This document shows positions 17,530-25,156 of a stretch of DNA of 64,000 bases, one piece after another (positions within the stretch are counted from its first letter, which is position 1; every line of letters begins with the position of its first letter). The notes under the pieces were generated by a model, which was given only the letters and a program-made list of their open reading frames with translations, did no database searches and was not told where the DNA came from. Origin of the DNA: Gillisia lutea (GTDB lineage: Bacteria > Bacteroidota > Bacteroidia > Flavobacteriales > Flavobacteriaceae); assembly GCF_021568705.1 (NCBI RefSeq), contig NZ_JAKGTH010000006.1, positions 868,001 through 932,000 on the forward strand, in the 5' to 3' direction. Made by a program: the position numbers and the translations under genes.

Positions 17530-17589
17530 ATTTTAATTTTATAACACTTAGGACTCGTTATAAAACCCGCTTGATTAACTAAGCGGGTG

Positions 17590-17619
17590 CAAATATACAT
17601 AAAGATTTCAATTTTCAAA
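17590..17619 (-). promoter_or_regulatory. Promoter of tRNA-Leu
   Basis: On the minus strand TTTG (17616-17619), an 18-base spacer, and TATATTTG (17590-17597) fit the Bacteroidota -33/-7 pattern. The 17 bases 17581-17597, covering the -7 box and the start region, are identical to those at the tRNA-Phe promoter. An inverted repeat ACCCGCTT / AAGCGGGT (17565-17588) lies at the start of the transcript. Confidence 0.75.
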
Positions 17620-17675
17620 TAGTTCTATAAAAAAATATCAAATTTGTATCTTTACCTAATTTCAAAAACTAAAGA

Positions 17676-19067
17676 ATGGACAACTTAAATACGTATGTAG
17701 AAGATAATAAGGATCGGTTTTTAAATGAATTAATTGAACTTTTAAAAATTCCTTCTATCAGTGCAGATTCGGCTTATAAAAATGATATTCTAAAAACCGC
17801 CGATGCGGTAAAGATGCGTTTGGAAGAAGCAGGCTGTGATAAAGTTGAAATATGTGAAACTCCTGGAAATCCAATTGTCTTTGGAGAAAAGATAATCGAT
17901 AAAAATTTACCAACTGTTCTAGTGTATGGACATTATGATGTGCAACCCCCAGACCCAATAAACCTTTGGGACAGCCCACCTTTCGAGCCTATTATTAAAG
18001 AAACAAAGATACATCCGGAAGGTGCTATTTTTGCACGTGGTGCTTGTGATGATAAGGGGCAGATGTATATGCATGTGAAAGCACTTGAATATATGACAAG
18101 TTCTGGAACGCTTCCTTGTAATGTGAAATTTATGATTGAAGGCGAGGAAGAAGTTGGAAGTGAAAGCCTTGGATGGTTTATAGAACGCAATAAAGAAAAA
18201 CTTTCAAACGATGTAATTCTGATCTCTGATACGGGTATGATCGCAAAGGATGTTCCCTCCATAACAACCGGATTACGCGGGTTAAGCTATGTAGAAGTTG
18301 AAGTTACAGGACCAAATAGAGATTTACATAGCGGATTATATGGAGGAGCTGTTGCAAACCCTATTAATGTGCTAACTAAAATGATCGCTTCGTTGCATGA
18401 TGAGAACAATCATATTACCGTACCCGGATTTTATGATAAAGTAGAAGAGGCAAGTGAGTTGGAACGCGCTAAGATGGCTGAGGCACCATTTTCTTTAGAT
18501 AAATATAAAGAAGCCTTAGATATTGATGATGTATATGGAGAAAAAGGATATTCTACCAATGAGCGTAATTCTATTAGACCAACCTTAGATGTGAATGGAA
18601 TTTGGGGAGGCTATATTGGAGAAGGTGCAAAAACCGTAATTGCGAGTAAAGCTTTTGCCAAGATCTCTATGCGTTTAGTGCCAGATCAAGACTGGAAAGA
18701 GATCACTCAACTATTCAAAAAGCATTTTGAAAGTATCGCGCCAAAAGGAGTGAGAGTAGAAGTGAAGCCACATCATGGAGGACAGGCATATGTTACACCT
18801 ATTGATACTATTGAATACCAAGCAGCAAATGATGCTTATGTAGAATCTTTCGGGAAAACACCTATTCCGCAGCGTAGTGGAGGAAGTATCCCAATTGTAG
18901 CATTGTTTGAGAAAGAACTTAAAAGTAAGACCATTCTTATGGGGTTTGGACTGGACAGCGATGCTATTCATTCGCCTAACGAACATTTTGGAATTTGGAA
19001 CTATTTGAAAGGGATCAAAACAATTCCGTTGTTCTATAAACATTTCACAAAATTAAGCCAGGAATAA
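17676..19067 (+). CDS. M20-family dipeptidase/metallopeptidase
   Basis: 463 residues, matching M20 dipeptidases. The first metal ligand and its Asp are in YGHYDVQPPDP (H86, D88); the bridging Asp is in RGACDDKGQ, and the catalytic Glu in EGEEEVGSES. The dimerisation/lid part carries RDLHSGLYGGAVANP. It removes residues from short peptides in the cytoplasm; no signal peptide is present. It stands alone and ends at a strong bidirectional terminator. A related peptide-use operon is at 56-62 kb. Confidence 0.92.
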   Translation: MDNLNTYVEDNKDRFLNELIELLKIPSISADSAYKNDILKTADAVKMRLEEAGCDKVEICETPGNPIVFGEKIIDKNLPTVLVYGHYDVQPPDPINLWDSPPFEPIIKETKIHPEGAIFARGACDDKGQMYMHVKALEYMTSSGTLPCNVKFMIEGEEEVGSESLGWFIERNKEKLSNDVILISDTGMIAKDVPSITTGLRGLSYVEVEVTGPNRDLHSGLYGGAVANPINVLTKMIASLHDENNHITVPGFYDKVEEASELERAKMAEAPFSLDKYKEALDIDDVYGEKGYSTNERNSIRPTLDVNGIWGGYIGEGAKTVIASKAFAKISMRLVPDQDWKEITQLFKKHFESIAPKGVRVEVKPHHGGQAYVTPIDTIEYQAANDAYVESFGKTPIPQRSGGSIPIVALFEKELKSKTILMGFGLDSDAIHSPNEHFGIWNYLKGIKTIPLFYKHFTKLSQE

Positions 19068-19086
19068 AACCTTGTTTTAAAAATAT

Positions 19087-19122
19087 AAAAGGCCGATTCT
19101 ATTATTTAGAATCGGCCTTTTT
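19087..19122. terminator. Bidirectional terminator between the M20 peptidase and PhnA-like genes
   Basis: Perfect 11-bp hairpin GGCCGATTCTA (19091-19101) / TAGAATCGGCC (19107-19117) with a 5-base loop, flanked by A-rich and T-rich runs, so it can serve both convergent genes. Confidence 0.9.
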
Positions 19123-19139
19123 GTTCGTTATGAAAAAGC

Positions 19140-19715
19140 TTATAATTTCTTTACATATTTGGTGATGATCACAATTTGCTGTCCATCAACTTTCCCTTCA
19201 ATGTATTCCTCATTTTCATGATCTAAGGAGATTCGACGAACGGCTGTTCCTTGTTTGGCTACCATACTACTTCCTTTTACTTTCAGATCTTTTATAAGCA
19301 CCACAGAGTCTCCGGCTTCCAGAATGACTCCGTTACTATCTCTATGTACAATAGATTTTGCTGCAGGATCGGCAATTTGTGAAGCTTTCGCCCATTCCAT
19401 TACTTCCTCTTCCATATACATCATATCCAAAAGATCCTGAGGCCAACCTTCATTTTTAAGTTGAGTAAGCATTCTCCAGGCCATTACCTGCACTGCGGGA
19501 ACTGTGCTCCACATACTGTCATTCAAACATCTCCAATGACTGGGAACCACTTTTTCTGGATCTTCAATTTGTTCTTTGCAAGTTTCACAAACCAAAATGC
19601 TGTTTTCAACATTTGCCGGAGAATCCGGTATTTCAAAGATCTCCAAGTTTTCTTTTGAAGCACATAATTCGCACTGGGAGCCACTACGCTGCATTAATTC
19701 TTGTTCCAAACTCAT
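19140..19715 (-). CDS. PhnA-like zinc-ribbon protein
   Basis: 191 residues. Two CxxC pairs near the N-terminus (SQCELCASKE and ILVCETCKEQ) form the zinc ribbon; the C-terminal part has the PhnA SH3-like block GDSVVLIKDLKVKGSS. PhnA was named for the phosphonoacetate/phn context in other bacteria, but its general role is not known. The ATG at 19715 is chosen because the upstream ATG at 19745 overlaps the -7 box and the extra residues do not match the family. Convergent with the M20 peptidase and sharing its terminator. Confidence 0.87.
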   Translation of the reverse strand: MSLEQELMQRSGSQCELCASKENLEIFEIPDSPANVENSILVCETCKEQIEDPEKVVPSHWRCLNDSMWSTVPAVQVMAWRMLTQLKNEGWPQDLLDMMYMEEEVMEWAKASQIADPAAKSIVHRDSNGVILEAGDSVVLIKDLKVKGSSMVAKQGTAVRRISLDHENEEYIEGKVDGQQIVIITKYVKKL

Positions 19716-19734
19716 TAATATGTATTTTGAAAAA

Positions 19735-19764
19735 CAAAGGTACATGGATTAAAATATAAATCAA
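19735..19764 (-). promoter_or_regulatory. Promoter of the PhnA-like gene
   Basis: Minus-strand TACCTTTG (19735-19742) matches TAnnTTTG, and a TTG at 19762-19764 stands 19 bases further upstream. The -7 box lies on top of an alternative ATG (19743-19745), which decides the start of the gene. Confidence 0.6.
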
Positions 19765-19794
19765 GATTTAATTATTTGTTATAAAAAAGTTACT

Positions 19795-19833
19795 CTATGT
19801 TTGTAGAATTGAATTATTATTCTACATTTGTAG
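19795..19833 (+). promoter_or_regulatory. Promoter with BlaI-type operators
   Basis: CTACATTTGTAG (19822-19833) contains TACAnnTGTA, the BlaI/MecI operator core, and its TACATTTG is also a perfect -7 box. A second, weaker copy CTATGTTTGTAG (19795-19806) lies 27 bases upstream; its TTTG (19800-19803) is a -33 box at the ideal 19-base spacing. Repressor binding would cover both promoter elements, which predicts autoregulation of the downstream pair. Confidence 0.75.
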
Positions 19834-19857
19834 AGTTGAATAGAATCTGGAATAAAA

Positions 19858-20223
19858 ATGCAATTATCTAAAGCTGAAGAACAACTCATGCAAATTTTAT
19901 GGAAGCAGGAGCGCGCCTTAATGAAAGATCTCATTGATGCTTATGACGATCCGAAACCGGCCACTACTACGGTTGCTACTTTGTTGAAAAGAATGCAGGA
20001 TAAGAATTTTATTGATTATGTTCAGTTAGGAAGATCACGAGAATATTTTCCTTTAGTTAAAAAGAAGGATTATTTCTCGAAACATGTTAATGGCCTTATT
20101 AAGAATTTTTTCAATGATTCGGCTTCGCAATTTGCATCATTCTTTACCAAGGAGACCAATTTAACAAAGGAGGAATTAGAAGATCTTAAAAGTATAATAG
20201 ATAGCGAAATTGATAAAAAGTAA
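19858..20223 (+). CDS. BlaI/MecI-family transcriptional repressor
   Basis: 121 residues, the length of BlaI. A winged-helix domain covers residues 1-75 (LSKAEEQLMQILWKQERALM, then TTTVATLLKRMQDKNF), and the C-terminal part is the dimerisation helix region that the partner protease would cut. It should bind the TACAnnTGTA repeats just upstream and repress its own operon. It is followed after 2 bases by an M56 peptidase gene, the usual sensor partner. No beta-lactamase gene is present nearby, so the output is not resistance as far as this window shows. Confidence 0.92.
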   Translation: MQLSKAEEQLMQILWKQERALMKDLIDAYDDPKPATTTVATLLKRMQDKNFIDYVQLGRSREYFPLVKKKDYFSKHVNGLIKNFFNDSASQFASFFTKETNLTKEELEDLKSIIDSEIDKK

Positions 20224-20225
20224 TT

Positions 20226-21851
20226 ATGGAACTGTATTTCTTAAAATCGGCAGCCTGTCTGGGAATCTTCTTTTTATTCTATAAACTGATTTTGGAACAG
20301 GAGAATATGCATGTTTTTAAGCGAATATATCTGTTGTTCTCTGTAATAGCATCAATGCTAATTCCGCTTATTACTTTCTATACATACGTGGAAGCTAGCG
20401 AAGCAGGTAGCTTACTATCACAACAAGTTATTCAGGAAATTGATGCACTACATTCTACAGGGGAAAATCTTGACTGGACATTTATACTTTGGTCGATCTA
20501 CTTCATTGGAGTAATTTTCTTTAGCTTAAAATTCAGTAAAAACCTGGGAGAACTGATCTTCAGAATTAAGAGAAACCCGAAATTTAAAGATCATGATGTC
20601 ACTAATGTGCTGCTTCCCTCTAAAATAGAACCACATACATTTTTCAGGTATATCTTTTTAAATAAGAAACGATTTGAAAGGGGAGAGATTCCGGCTGAAG
20701 TGCTTTTGCATGAACAAGCGCATGCTAGGCAAAAGCACAGTTTAGATATATTATTTATCGAGCTTTTACAAATATGGATGTGGTTTAATCCGCTAATATA
20801 TTTAGTGAAACACGCCATTAAACTCAATCATGAATTTCTTGCAGATCAAGCTGTGATACGCAAAGGAACTCCTAAAGCAACCTATCAAAAAATCTTGTTG
20901 GCATTCTCATCAAATGCTGAAACAAGTAACCTGGCAAGCGCCATTAATTATTCATCAATCAAAAAACGATTTACAGTTATGAAAACACACACCTCAAAAA
21001 AAGGAATTCTAATTAGAAGCTTATTGCTACTACCGCTCTTAGCAGTATTGTTGTATAGTTTTAGCACTAATGAAATTGTTCAGCTAGAAGAAAAGGTACA
21101 AGTTGAAGGCAAATCGGCAATTGCTGATTTTCCAACTCAACAGGAAAAGGCTACCAAGAAGATGATCAAGGAGTATAACAAACTCGCCAAACATTATAAT
21201 TCTCAGGAAGTAGATAGAATTATTATAAAAATGAAGGATGTTGAAAGAATGAAATATATCTATAGTTTGATGACTCCGAAACAAAGAGAGGCTGCAGAGG
21301 AATTTCCACATTTCCCTTTACCACCAAGGCCTGAAGCGCCAAGGCATCCGGAACGTATAGCAAATGTTGAACGTGTAGCGCGAATTGCGCATCCAGAACC
21401 ACCAACAGCCCCTGAGCCTCCAGCTCCTCATTTTGAACAATCCGAAATGCCCTCTCCCCCAGAAGAATATTTAGGACATGACGGGCAGAGAGAAATGGAA
21501 CGTGTTCAGGTAATCGAGGAACGTAAAATGAAAATTGCTGCACGAAATATGGAAAGAGAAAGCAGAGAGATGCAAAAGCAGGAGCGTATGATGAAGCGGG
21601 CAGAAAGAGACATGCAAAAAAGAGAGATGGAAATAAAATTTAATACTCCACCACCGCCTCCCGTGCCTGAAATACATATGAAACAATTGGCAGAGGAAGG
21701 AGCAGAGTTCTTCTACAATGGAAAATCGATCTCTTCTGAAGAGGCCATAAAAATTGTGAAGACAAATAAGAATATCAACATCAATGTTAGGAAATCTAAC
21801 AATGAGAAGCCCACGGTAAAGTTGACTACCGACCCAATTGAAATAAATTAA
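20226..21851 (+). CDS. BlaR1-like M56 membrane metallopeptidase
   Basis: 541 residues. The N-terminal membrane part (residues 1-280) carries the HEQAH zinc motif near residue 162, in VLLHEQAHARQKHS, and a following HEFLADQAV. A further membrane segment (GILIRSLLLLPLLAVLLYSF) leads to the outside part. There is no penicillin-binding sensor domain. Instead, residues about 360-420 are Pro/Glu/His-rich and residues about 430-480 are a charged Met/Arg/Glu-rich stretch likely to be helical, followed by another proline run and a small C-terminal domain. It would cleave the BlaI-like repressor on an unknown envelope signal. Confidence 0.9.
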   Translation: MELYFLKSAACLGIFFLFYKLILEQENMHVFKRIYLLFSVIASMLIPLITFYTYVEASEAGSLLSQQVIQEIDALHSTGENLDWTFILWSIYFIGVIFFSLKFSKNLGELIFRIKRNPKFKDHDVTNVLLPSKIEPHTFFRYIFLNKKRFERGEIPAEVLLHEQAHARQKHSLDILFIELLQIWMWFNPLIYLVKHAIKLNHEFLADQAVIRKGTPKATYQKILLAFSSNAETSNLASAINYSSIKKRFTVMKTHTSKKGILIRSLLLLPLLAVLLYSFSTNEIVQLEEKVQVEGKSAIADFPTQQEKATKKMIKEYNKLAKHYNSQEVDRIIIKMKDVERMKYIYSLMTPKQREAAEEFPHFPLPPRPEAPRHPERIANVERVARIAHPEPPTAPEPPAPHFEQSEMPSPPEEYLGHDGQREMERVQVIEERKMKIAARNMERESREMQKQERMMKRAERDMQKREMEIKFNTPPPPPVPEIHMKQLAEEGAEFFYNGKSISSEEAIKIVKTNKNININVRKSNNEKPTVKLTTDPIEIN

Positions 21852-21863
21852 GATAATTAAGCA

Positions 21864-21903
21864 AAAAATCCCCCGATACCTTAAAAAGTAGCGGGGGTTT
21901 CTT
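21864..21903 (+). terminator. Terminator after the BlaI/BlaR1-type operon
   Basis: GC-rich stem CCCCCG (21870-21875) / CGGGGG (21892-21897), extended by A/T pairs, followed by TTT; preceded by an A run, so it may also act on the convergent gene. Confidence 0.75.
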
Positions 21904-21919
21904 GTTTGAAATTAGTTCA

Positions 21920-22921
21920 TCAATTTCCCCAAACCCGGCTGCTAAGATCGCTTAATAACTTAGTAGCATCTTCCGGGTCTCTTGGTACTTCTGTTATTTC
22001 CAAATTATCAGAATTCGTTTTTAACAGGTAACTGAATATAAATTTTGGGTTTTCTTCATGCAAGTTTACTGCGCCAAAGCGAAGATCGTTAAGATAAATG
22101 TTGCCATTCCTATTCGAGATAGTGTACCAGCCTTGAGAGATGGCTATAATTCTTTGAATTCTATCTTCAGTTCTAATAAAATCAATCAATTCATGATTTT
22201 TTGGAATTCGGGTAAATTGAATTGGCTGGCTATCAAAAAAAGAATAGTCGCCTAATAAATAGGCATCGTGTAATTCAATGTTGGCAGACCACATAATAGT
22301 ATTGAAAGGACTGGGCCGGGTTTGCATTTGTAAATAGGAAATGTCTTGCTCTTCCAGCGCTTCTTGAAATTTCATATAACTTAATCCTTTCAATCCAATA
22401 GTAATAAGCATATAGATACTACTTACAATAAGCCCCAGATTATTATACTTCCTTCGTTTTTCTGATCCTCGCTTGGAGCGCATTGCCAAAATTAGAAATA
22501 CCAAAAACGGAATGGTATATAATGGGTCTATTACAAATATGTTCTTATAGGCAATCCTTAGATCGAATGGCCAGAACAACTGTGTGCCCCAAGTGGTATG
22601 AGCATCTAATAGCGGGTGTGTTATCAAGCCCCAAAACATCAACCACGACCACTCCTTCCAAGTAGCAATTGATTTTCTTTCTATCCTAGAAATAAGCCCT
22701 CCAAAAATGGGAGCGAACAGTATGGCAAAAAGTAGGGAATGCGAAAATCCACGATGAATTTCAATAGCGGTAATAAAATCGGTGAAAAGGGGAGCAAAAG
22801 AGTCTAGATCGGGAATTGTTCCGGCAATGGCTCCGTAGAGCATCGCCTTATTTCCTACTTTTTTACCTAATACAGCTTCACCAACTGCTGCTCCCAGAAC
22901 TATTTGAGTAAGAGAATCCAT
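21920..22921 (-). CDS. YdjM/YfhO-like membrane-bound metal-dependent hydrolase
   Basis: 333 residues. The family begins with MDSLTQIVLGAAVGEAVLG, followed by the metal-site residues in GTIPDLDSF, HRGFSHSLLF and HPLLDAHTTWG; five membrane segments lie in the first 200 residues, and a C-terminal polar domain of about 130 residues follows. E. coli YdjM is a LexA-regulated inner-membrane protein; the substrate of the group is not known. It ends 2 bases from the start region of the glycosyltransferase gene upstream in the same orientation, so it is likely co-transcribed with the two glycosyltransferases. Confidence 0.88.
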   Translation of the reverse strand: MDSLTQIVLGAAVGEAVLGKKVGNKAMLYGAIAGTIPDLDSFAPLFTDFITAIEIHRGFSHSLLFAILFAPIFGGLISRIERKSIATWKEWSWLMFWGLITHPLLDAHTTWGTQLFWPFDLRIAYKNIFVIDPLYTIPFLVFLILAMRSKRGSEKRRKYNNLGLIVSSIYMLITIGLKGLSYMKFQEALEEQDISYLQMQTRPSPFNTIMWSANIELHDAYLLGDYSFFDSQPIQFTRIPKNHELIDFIRTEDRIQRIIAISQGWYTISNRNGNIYLNDLRFGAVNLHEENPKFIFSYLLKTNSDNLEITEVPRDPEDATKLLSDLSSRVWGN

Positions 22922-22923
22922 AA

Positions 22924-24396
22924 TTAAGCTTTAGAGGCAAATGATTTATAAACTACAAATCCAAATCCGCTGAACAACATTAAATGAAAGAGCAGCAAAC
23001 TAAAATCGTTTAAACGGAAGGCGCTATAAATGGCAAATCCGAAATAAAGAAATAAGATAGCTTCTATAAGGTTACTCACAGAAAGATGTTTGGAAAGGTA
23101 TTTATTTTCCTTCCAGGAATCTCTAACGTTGTTAACATTGAATTTGGGCGTGCGTATAAAATCACTTTTTTTACCCAAATGCCCTTCTATGGCAGCAAGC
23201 GAGTTATGCACGCTAAAACCCATAGCAATGGAGAAAAAACTCAGAAACATTCCTATAAATTTCAAAAAACTCTTAAAGCTTTTCCCATGGATCTTGGTAT
23301 AAGTGATCCAGTACGAAATTAAGAAAATTAAAGTGCTAATAGCAAAAAAAGCCATCACATTAAAATACGAGCTAAACTGCGGATTGGTATTTTTTATATA
23401 GAGAACCGGTAGACTCAAAACTGCCAATATCAAAATAACCAAGAACATACTTGAGTTCAATAAATGGAAGAATCCGTGAAATTTAGTTGAGGTATTTAAT
23501 GTTTTATTATGTAATAATTTAGAATAATTCTTCTGAAAATTCTCTGCAGCTCCTTTATTCCATCGAAATTGTTGCGAGCGAGCGGCGCTAAGCACTACAG
23601 GAAGTTCTGCGGGTGTTTCCACGTCTTCTAAATATTTGAATTTCCACTTTTTTAGTTGCGCACGATAGGAAAGATCGAGATCTTCGGTAAGGGTGTCACC
23701 ACTCCAGTTACCGGCACTATAAATACATTCTTTTCGCCAAAGACCAGCTGTACCGTTGAAGTTTATAAAATGTTTGCCGAAGTTTCTTCCAACCTGCTCT
23801 AGCGTAAAATGAAAATCTAATGCGAAGGCCTGAATTTTAGTGAGTAAAGAGTAATTCCTGTTAATGTGACCCCATCGCGTTTGAACAACGCCAATCTCAG
23901 GATCCTTGAAATAAGGTACTGTTTGTAATAACCAGTTTGAGCCTGGTAAAAAATCGGAATCAAAAATTGCGATATATTCTCCTTTCGCACTTTTAAGTCC
24001 TTCTTTTAAAGCTCCGGCTTTAAAGCCTGTTCTAATTTTTCTGCGGATATGTTGAATATTAAGCCCTGTCTTTCTAAGATTTTTTATTTGAATGGCGGTA
24101 CTTTCAACCGATTCATCTGTAGAATCGTCTAACACCTGGATCTCTAATTTATGAGGAGGATATTCAATTTTGGAGATATTATTCAGAAGCCGCTCTACCA
24201 CATACATTTCATTATACAGGGGGAGTTGTATAGTTATAAAGGGTATCTCTTCGGAATTGGAAAAATCAAATTTAGGGGAGTGATCCTCCTGTTTTTTAGA
24301 TTGAAGGTATTTAAAAAGTAGGCTTAATTGAGACAGACTGTAAAAGAAAATCAGTAATAAAGAGAGCGTATAGATACTTATAATTACAACGTCCAT
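22924..24396 (-). CDS. Membrane family 2 glycosyltransferase (cellulose-synthase-like)
   Basis: 490 residues. One N-terminal membrane helix (3-27), a GT-A domain with FDSDF near residue 150 and TEDLDLS near residue 240, the processive-enzyme motif QQFRWNKG near residue 275, and four C-terminal membrane helices (about 310-490). The D,D,D,QxxRW set and the topology are those of polymer-forming or lipid-linked glycosyltransferases. It would act at the inner membrane; the sugar is not known. Its start overlaps the stop of the next upstream glycosyltransferase by one base. Confidence 0.88.
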   Translation of the reverse strand: MDVVIISIYTLSLLLIFFYSLSQLSLLFKYLQSKKQEDHSPKFDFSNSEEIPFITIQLPLYNEMYVVERLLNNISKIEYPPHKLEIQVLDDSTDESVESTAIQIKNLRKTGLNIQHIRRKIRTGFKAGALKEGLKSAKGEYIAIFDSDFLPGSNWLLQTVPYFKDPEIGVVQTRWGHINRNYSLLTKIQAFALDFHFTLEQVGRNFGKHFINFNGTAGLWRKECIYSAGNWSGDTLTEDLDLSYRAQLKKWKFKYLEDVETPAELPVVLSAARSQQFRWNKGAAENFQKNYSKLLHNKTLNTSTKFHGFFHLLNSSMFLVILILAVLSLPVLYIKNTNPQFSSYFNVMAFFAISTLIFLISYWITYTKIHGKSFKSFLKFIGMFLSFFSIAMGFSVHNSLAAIEGHLGKKSDFIRTPKFNVNNVRDSWKENKYLSKHLSVSNLIEAILFLYFGFAIYSAFRLNDFSLLLFHLMLFSGFGFVVYKSFASKA

Positions 24397-25088
24397 TATT
24401 TAAAACTGTATTTGAAGATCCAACCTAAAATTTTAATTCCGGCAAAGATAGCTCCTTTTATAGTCCCCGAAACCTTTGAAACTCCTATTCTGTTTTTGTA
24501 ATGTACAGGAATTTCTACATAGCTAAGCTTTTGCTTGATCGCTTTTAGTTGCATCTCTACCGTCCAGCCATAGGTTTTATCCTGCATTTCCAGATCCAGT
24601 AATTTTTGATACTTAATGGCTCTAAACGGGCCCAAATCTGTGAATTTTGCTCTGAACATAAGACGCATCAAATTGGTAGCCAGCCAATTTCCAAAGATCT
24701 GAGGGAGGGTCATAGACCCTTCTTCTCGCCATTTTTTCACCCTTGCACCTACCACAAAATCTATATTATCTTTAAGAATGGGTTTTAGGAGGGTATCCAT
24801 TTCAGAAGGATAATCGCTATAATCACCATCGAGAAATACCACTATATCTGGTAGGATTTCTTGAGAGGCTATATATTCCATACCTTTTAGACAGGCATAT
24901 CCATAACCTTTTCGTTTTTCCTCTAAAACAGTGGCTCCAGAATTTTGCGCAACCATCCCGGTAGAATCGGTCGAATTATTGTTTACCACAATAACTTCAG
25001 TAATGTTTTTTGGAATTTCAGAAATAACCTTCCCTATGGAAGCTTCTTCATTAAAGGCAGGGATAATAACTTTTATAATTAATTCCAT
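24396..25088 (-). CDS. Dolichyl-phosphate-mannosyltransferase-like family 2 glycosyltransferase
   Basis: 230 residues. The N-terminal IIPAFNEEASIGKVISEIP and VVNNNSTDSTG mark the nucleotide-binding part, and FLDGDYSDYPSE holds the metal-binding DxD. The absence of multiple membrane segments and the overall length match polyprenol-phosphate glycosyltransferases, which move a sugar from NDP to a lipid carrier. It is coupled by one base to the membrane glycosyltransferase downstream, so the two may use one lipid-linked sugar pool. Confidence 0.88.
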   Translation of the reverse strand: MELIIKVIIPAFNEEASIGKVISEIPKNITEVIVVNNNSTDSTGMVAQNSGATVLEEKRKGYGYACLKGMEYIASQEILPDIVVFLDGDYSDYPSEMDTLLKPILKDNIDFVVGARVKKWREEGSMTLPQIFGNWLATNLMRLMFRAKFTDLGPFRAIKYQKLLDLEMQDKTYGWTVEMQLKAIKQKLSYVEIPVHYKNRIGVSKVSGTIKGAIFAGIKILGWIFKYSFK

Positions 25089-25156
25089 TCAAATATGTTG
25101 ACTCTTGGCGAGCTAAGGTTCATGTTTAGTTCGCAAAAGAAAGAATTTAATTACAA

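Noticed and set aside
19858-21851. Beta-lactam resistance operon
   Set aside because: Only the regulator pair is present; no beta-lactamase or PBP gene and no penicillin-binding sensor domain.
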